Assembly (NCBI GenBank): GCA_035575715.1
Contig: DATLXN010000015.1
Span: forward strand, 1 to 64,000
Length of the DNA stretch: 64,000 nt
Direction: 5' to 3'
Source of the DNA: JACCSI01 sp035575715
Lineage (GTDB): Bacteria; Acidobacteriota; Vicinamibacteria; Vicinamibacterales; UBA2999
Part shown: piece by piece, positions 60,748 through 64,000 of the stretch
How positions within the stretch are numbered: the first letter of the stretch is position 1
Layout: each line of letters opens with the position of its first letter
Translations under genes and position numbers: made by a program
The notes under the pieces: generated by a model
Seen by the model: the letters and a program-made list of their open reading frames with translations, nothing else
The model's database searches: none
Told to the model about the DNA's origin: nothing

Positions 60748-63114
60748 ATGGCTGCAGCGGGTTCTACTCTGTCGCGGCGTTTCAGCGAGGTCGTCGGGGT
60801 CGCGTTGTTTGCGTCAGCGCTGATCTGGCTGATCGCGCTGGCGAGCTACGAACCGAATGACCCGGTGTGGTTTTTCAGCACCGGCGTCGAGGCACCAGCC
60901 AATTTCGTCGGCCGGGTCGGGGCCTTTCTTGCCGAGTTGTCGTTCCAGTTACTGGGCTATGCGTCGTTTCTGCTGCCGGCGCTGATCGTCACTGCCGGGT
61001 GGCACTATTTCTGGTGCCGTCAGATCGAGGCGATCTACACCAAAGCGACGGGTGCCGTGCTGGTGCTCGCCTGTTCGAGCGCGTTCATGAGCCTGGTTCT
61101 CGGCCGGATCGACCTCGGCGAGCGGCCGTTTCGCGCCGGCGGTTACCTGGGTGACTACCTTGCCGCGGCGATGAGCGAATACCTCAGTCGAATGGGATCG
61201 ATCATCGTGATCCTCACGCTGTTGTTTGTCGCCGTCATCCTCGCCACGCAATTTTCGTTTGGCCGCTTCTTCAGTGCCGTCTTCAGCGCCATCGGCCGCG
61301 GTCTCGCCGCATCGTGGCTGGCATTCCGGCAATGGATTGACGATCGGCGTAAGGCCAAACAGCGCCGGGACGTGATCGCCAAGCACGTCAAGAAAGGCAC
61401 CGCGTCACCGGAGATGCTCAAGGCCGCGGTCGAACGCGCGGCCAAGCCGGATGTCTCGCCGCTGCGCGGTAAAGCTGCCGCGAAGCCACCCGTCGATGAC
61501 GACGAAGACGATGACCTGCCGGTCCCCGCTCGGCCGCTGGCGCCGGCGATGCGATCGACGCCGCCGGTCGTGCAGAAGCGCAGGGCGCCGATGGCCCCGC
61601 CGCTGCCGCTCACCGATTCAGAGCCAGTCAGTCGCGGTCCGGCTGAACGGCGCATGAGTGGCTATACCTTGCCGCCGTCGTCGCTGCTCGATCCGCCGAA
61701 GGCTGAGAGCAAAGTTGACGAGCGCGAACTGATGGAATCGGCACGCCTGCTCGAGGAGAAGTGCCGCGAGTTTTCGGTCGAGGGATCGGTGGTCCAGATC
61801 CACCCGGGGCCGGTAGTCACCACCTTTGAATTCAAGCCGGATGCCGGCGTCAAGTACAGCCGTGTCACCGGCCTCGCCGATGACTTGTGCCTCGCGATGC
61901 AAGCCGAGTCGGTGCTGATCGAGCGCATCCCGGGCAAGTCGACCGTCGGCATCCAGATTCCCAACCCGAATCGCGAAGCGATTTCGTTGCGTGAACTGCT
62001 CGAGTCGGATCTCTATCAACACGCGCCTTCCAAGCTGACGATCGCGCTGGGTAAGACGATTCACGGCGAGCCGTTCATGGCCGACCTCGCGACGATGCCG
62101 CACTTGTTGATTGCCGGATCGACCGGGACCGGCAAATCCGTCGGCCTCAACGCCATGCTGACCAGCATCCTCTATCGAGCGACGCCCGACGATGTGCGGC
62201 TGATCATGATCGACCCCAAACGTCTCGAACTTGGGATGTATGAGGATATTCCCCACTTGATGACGCCCGTCGTTGTCGAGCCCAAGAAGGCGGCCAACGC
62301 GCTGCGCTGGGCGGTGCGGGAGATGGAAGAGCGTTACAAAACGCTGGCGGCGTTCGGCGTGCGCAACATCGAGCAATACAACCGCAACGTGCGCGAAATG
62401 ATCGCCAACAAAGAACTACCCGAAGTTGGCGAACCGCCTCGCCCACTGGCCTTCATCGTCGTCGTCGTCGACGAGTTAGCCGATCTGATGATGGTCGCCG
62501 GCAACGAAGTGGAAGAATCGATCTGCCGGCTCGCACAGATGGCGCGCGCGGTCGGCATCCACCTGATTCTGGCGACGCAGCGGCCGAGCGTTGATGTGAT
62601 TACCGGCCTGATCAAGGCGAACCTGCCGTCGCGCATCTCGTTCCGAGTCTCGTCGAAGATCGATTCCCGGACGATTCTCGACGGCAACGGCGCCGAACAA
62701 CTGCTCGGTAAAGGTGACATGTTGTTCCTGCCGCCGGCCTCGTCGCAGAAGATGCGACTGCATGGTCCCTATATTTCGGAGCAGGAGTCGGCGCGGTTGG
62801 CCAGCTACCTGCGCAAGCAGGGTAAGCCGGTCTATGACGAAACGATTACCGCGGAAGAGAAGAAGAGCGGACCCGAAGGGATCGAGTACGACAAGGACGA
62901 CCTCTACGACGAAGCGGCGCGGATTGTCGTCGATGGCGGCCAGGTGTCGATTTCGTATCTGCAGCGCAAGATGCGAATTGGTTTCAGTCGCGCGGCGCGG
63001 TTGGTCGACATGATGGAAGCCGAGGGTTTGGTATCAGCGGCGGTGGGCGGGAAGCCGCGCGAGGTGCTCGTCGGACGTGAGTACTTCGAAGAAGTCGACG
63101 CACAGTTGCGCTAA
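60748..63114 (+). CDS. ftsK: DNA translocase FtsK/SpoIIIE
   Basis: A 788-residue translocase. Four N-terminal helices (about residues 12-180) anchor it at the division septum. A short Pro/Arg-rich linker (about 200-310) is followed by the RecA-like motor with Walker A GSTGTGKSVG (near 458) and Walker B VVVDELADLMM (near 572). The C-terminal gamma winged helix (ISYLQRKMRIGFSRAARLVDMMEAEGLV) reads polar DNA motifs. It pumps chromosome DNA through the closing septum. GGAG lies before the ATG. The rnj-ftsK-AMIN protein order suggests one operon linked to division. Confidence 0.95.
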   Translation: MAAAGSTLSRRFSEVVGVALFASALIWLIALASYEPNDPVWFFSTGVEAPANFVGRVGAFLAELSFQLLGYASFLLPALIVTAGWHYFWCRQIEAIYTKATGAVLVLACSSAFMSLVLGRIDLGERPFRAGGYLGDYLAAAMSEYLSRMGSIIVILTLLFVAVILATQFSFGRFFSAVFSAIGRGLAASWLAFRQWIDDRRKAKQRRDVIAKHVKKGTASPEMLKAAVERAAKPDVSPLRGKAAAKPPVDDDEDDDLPVPARPLAPAMRSTPPVVQKRRAPMAPPLPLTDSEPVSRGPAERRMSGYTLPPSSLLDPPKAESKVDERELMESARLLEEKCREFSVEGSVVQIHPGPVVTTFEFKPDAGVKYSRVTGLADDLCLAMQAESVLIERIPGKSTVGIQIPNPNREAISLRELLESDLYQHAPSKLTIALGKTIHGEPFMADLATMPHLLIAGSTGTGKSVGLNAMLTSILYRATPDDVRLIMIDPKRLELGMYEDIPHLMTPVVVEPKKAANALRWAVREMEERYKTLAAFGVRNIEQYNRNVREMIANKELPEVGEPPRPLAFIVVVVDELADLMMVAGNEVEESICRLAQMARAVGIHLILATQRPSVDVITGLIKANLPSRISFRVSSKIDSRTILDGNGAEQLLGKGDMLFLPPASSQKMRLHGPYISEQESARLASYLRKQGKPVYDETITAEEKKSGPEGIEYDKDDLYDEAARIVVDGGQVSISYLQRKMRIGFSRAARLVDMMEAEGLVSAAVGGKPREVLVGREYFEEVDAQLR

Positions 63115-63123
63115 CGGAGCGAC

Positions 63124-64000
63124 ATGATGAAGGCGACCTGGATTGATCTTGCCGGCGTGGCGACACTGACCGTGGCTTTGGGGCTGGTCTCGCCGGCTGC
63201 GGCCACTGCGCAAACCGCACGTGTGCGTTACAGCAACGCGCAGGCGCGCGAGGCAACGGCGCGGGCGGTGGTCGCCAAGACGGCGCCGTCGGCCGCCGCT
63301 GCGATACGCCGTCGCACGCTGAACGACGGGCGCGCCGTGATCGCCGCCTACGAAGCGTTGGTGGGTCGCTACCCGGTCAGCGGCTACTCCGACAACGCCT
63401 TGTTCAACGCGGCCTCGCTGGCCGATGCGTTATACGTGAAGTTCGGCGACCGGAAGGACCGCGACGCCGCCCGACGTCTCTATCGCCGGGTCGCGGCTGA
63501 GTATCCAACCAGTTCGCTGAAGAGGCAATCGACGACCGCTCTGGCGCGACTCGACAAGCCCGCTGCCCTGCCGGCTGTGGCGGTGCCGTTGCCGGCCATT
63601 GCCGCTGTGGCCGTGTCGCCGTTGACCACTTCACCCGTGAGCGCGGCGGTGACTGGTGATCGTGCCAGGTTGCTTGGCATCGAACGGGCGGTGCTGCCCG
63701 AAGGCGTGCGGATCACGTTGGCGCTCGACCGCGAGGTCGCCTATCGCGAAGAGTCACTCGCCGGCCCATCGCGGGTGTTTTTTGATCTCAAAGGCGTTGA
63801 CGCGGCGCCAGAATTGATCGACTCGGTGTTGCGGTATCCGACTGCCGTGGTTCGGCAGATCCGCGTCGGCCGCCATCCAGACAGTACCGTGCGTGTCGTG
63901 CTCGACCTCGAGGGCGTGCGCCGTCACAGCGTTTATCCGCTCTACAACCCGTTCCGCCTGGTGATTGACGCCGAACCGATGTCGGCGGTAGCAGCCGCGT
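63124..64000 (+). CDS. AMIN-domain exported protein, probable N-acetylmuramoyl-L-alanine amidase (3' end outside window)
   Basis: The first 292 residues of an exported protein. A signal peptide (about residues 8-30) ends in AATAQ. A tetratricopeptide/tol-pal-like helical segment (residues about 65-130, with AYEALVGRYPVSGYSDNA and LYRRVAAEYPTSSLKRQ) and an Ala/Val/Pro-rich linker follow. An AMIN domain runs from about 195 (VLPEGVRITLALDREVAY, SRVFFDLKG, VRVVLDLEGV, YPLYNPFRLVIDAE). AMIN domains target peptidoglycan amidases to the septum. An amidase_3 domain is expected beyond the window edge but not seen. GGAG lies 4-7 nt before the ATG pair. It is 9 nt downstream of ftsK. Confidence 0.8.
   Translation, partial: MMKATWIDLAGVATLTVALGLVSPAAATAQTARVRYSNAQAREATARAVVAKTAPSAAAAIRRRTLNDGRAVIAAYEALVGRYPVSGYSDNALFNAASLADALYVKFGDRKDRDAARRLYRRVAAEYPTSSLKRQSTTALARLDKPAALPAVAVPLPAIAAVAVSPLTTSPVSAAVTGDRARLLGIERAVLPEGVRITLALDREVAYREESLAGPSRVFFDLKGVDAAPELIDSVLRYPTAVVRQIRVGRHPDSTVRVVLDLEGVRRHSVYPLYNPFRLVIDAEPMSAVAAA

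Overview
The window is a GC-rich bacterial chromosome segment, almost wholly coding, with no gene-free gap over about 210 bp. The gene content suggests an Acidobacteriota member, possibly the Vicinamibacteria (subdivision 6) group. The clues are two Ser/Thr kinases fused to PD40/TolB-type beta-propellers, a giant BNR/sortilin-like repeat protein, a PQQ-type propeller protein, an S46 peptidase, and an HspR-CbpA-ClpB heat-shock operon. The taxonomic call is inference. I see no transposase, integrase, phage or CRISPR array; this looks like a core chromosomal region.

Layout. 1-8.3 kb: a partial sulfite-oxidase-like gene with a DUF202 gene, a frameshifted lipoprotein, a PD40 kinase, a 2Fe-2S ferredoxin, a DUF4870 gene, a frameshifted nhaA, a voltage-sensor ion channel and a methyltransferase. 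8.3-12 kb: a second PD40 kinase directly behind tRNA-Arg(CCU), then apt and acylphosphatase. 12.1-18.2 kb: a MoxR-DUF58-BatD-like-VWA-small membrane protein-VWA operon. 18.2-30.2 kb: the BNR protein, a DAO-Rieske oxidoreductase, a flippase-like membrane protein, a histone-H1-like protein, tRNA-Pro(CGG), surE, nfeD-SPFH, an MFS transporter and an S46 peptidase. 30.3-37.5 kb: RidA, an M48-like protein with a broken active site, truA, an ECF sigma/anti-sigma pair, a PQQ propeller, a B12 radical SAM enzyme and TerC. 37.6-43.4 kb: hspR-cbpA-clpB-ftsH under a HAIR operator. 43.4-47.5 kb: a CDGSH protein, rho, a CoA-binding protein and an ArnT-type glycosyltransferase. 47.5-55.9 kb (minus strand): rsmD-coaD-aminotransferase-glcD; then recG; then an ECF sigma-anti-sigma-Spy-like operon. 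56-64 kb: lexA, DUF3467, nth, a zincin, rsmA, rnj, ftsK and a partial AMIN-domain protein.

Two signals run across the whole window. First, at least a dozen degenerate tandem arrays share a strict 7-bp period although their unit sequences differ. They lie mostly in intergenic gaps, but one lies inside a reading frame and one encodes an N-terminus. Second, about twenty genes have a TANNNT -10 element only 5-11 nt before the start codon, which implies widespread leaderless mRNAs. That spacing is used here to fix many starts, including GTG and TTG ones.

Functionally the region is rich in stress and quality-control genes: heat shock, two ECF modules, LexA and base-excision repair, Rho, RNase J, and membrane proteostasis (FtsH, SPFH/NfeD). 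These sit among general housekeeping genes for tRNA modification, rRNA methylation, CoA synthesis and division-linked DNA translocation.
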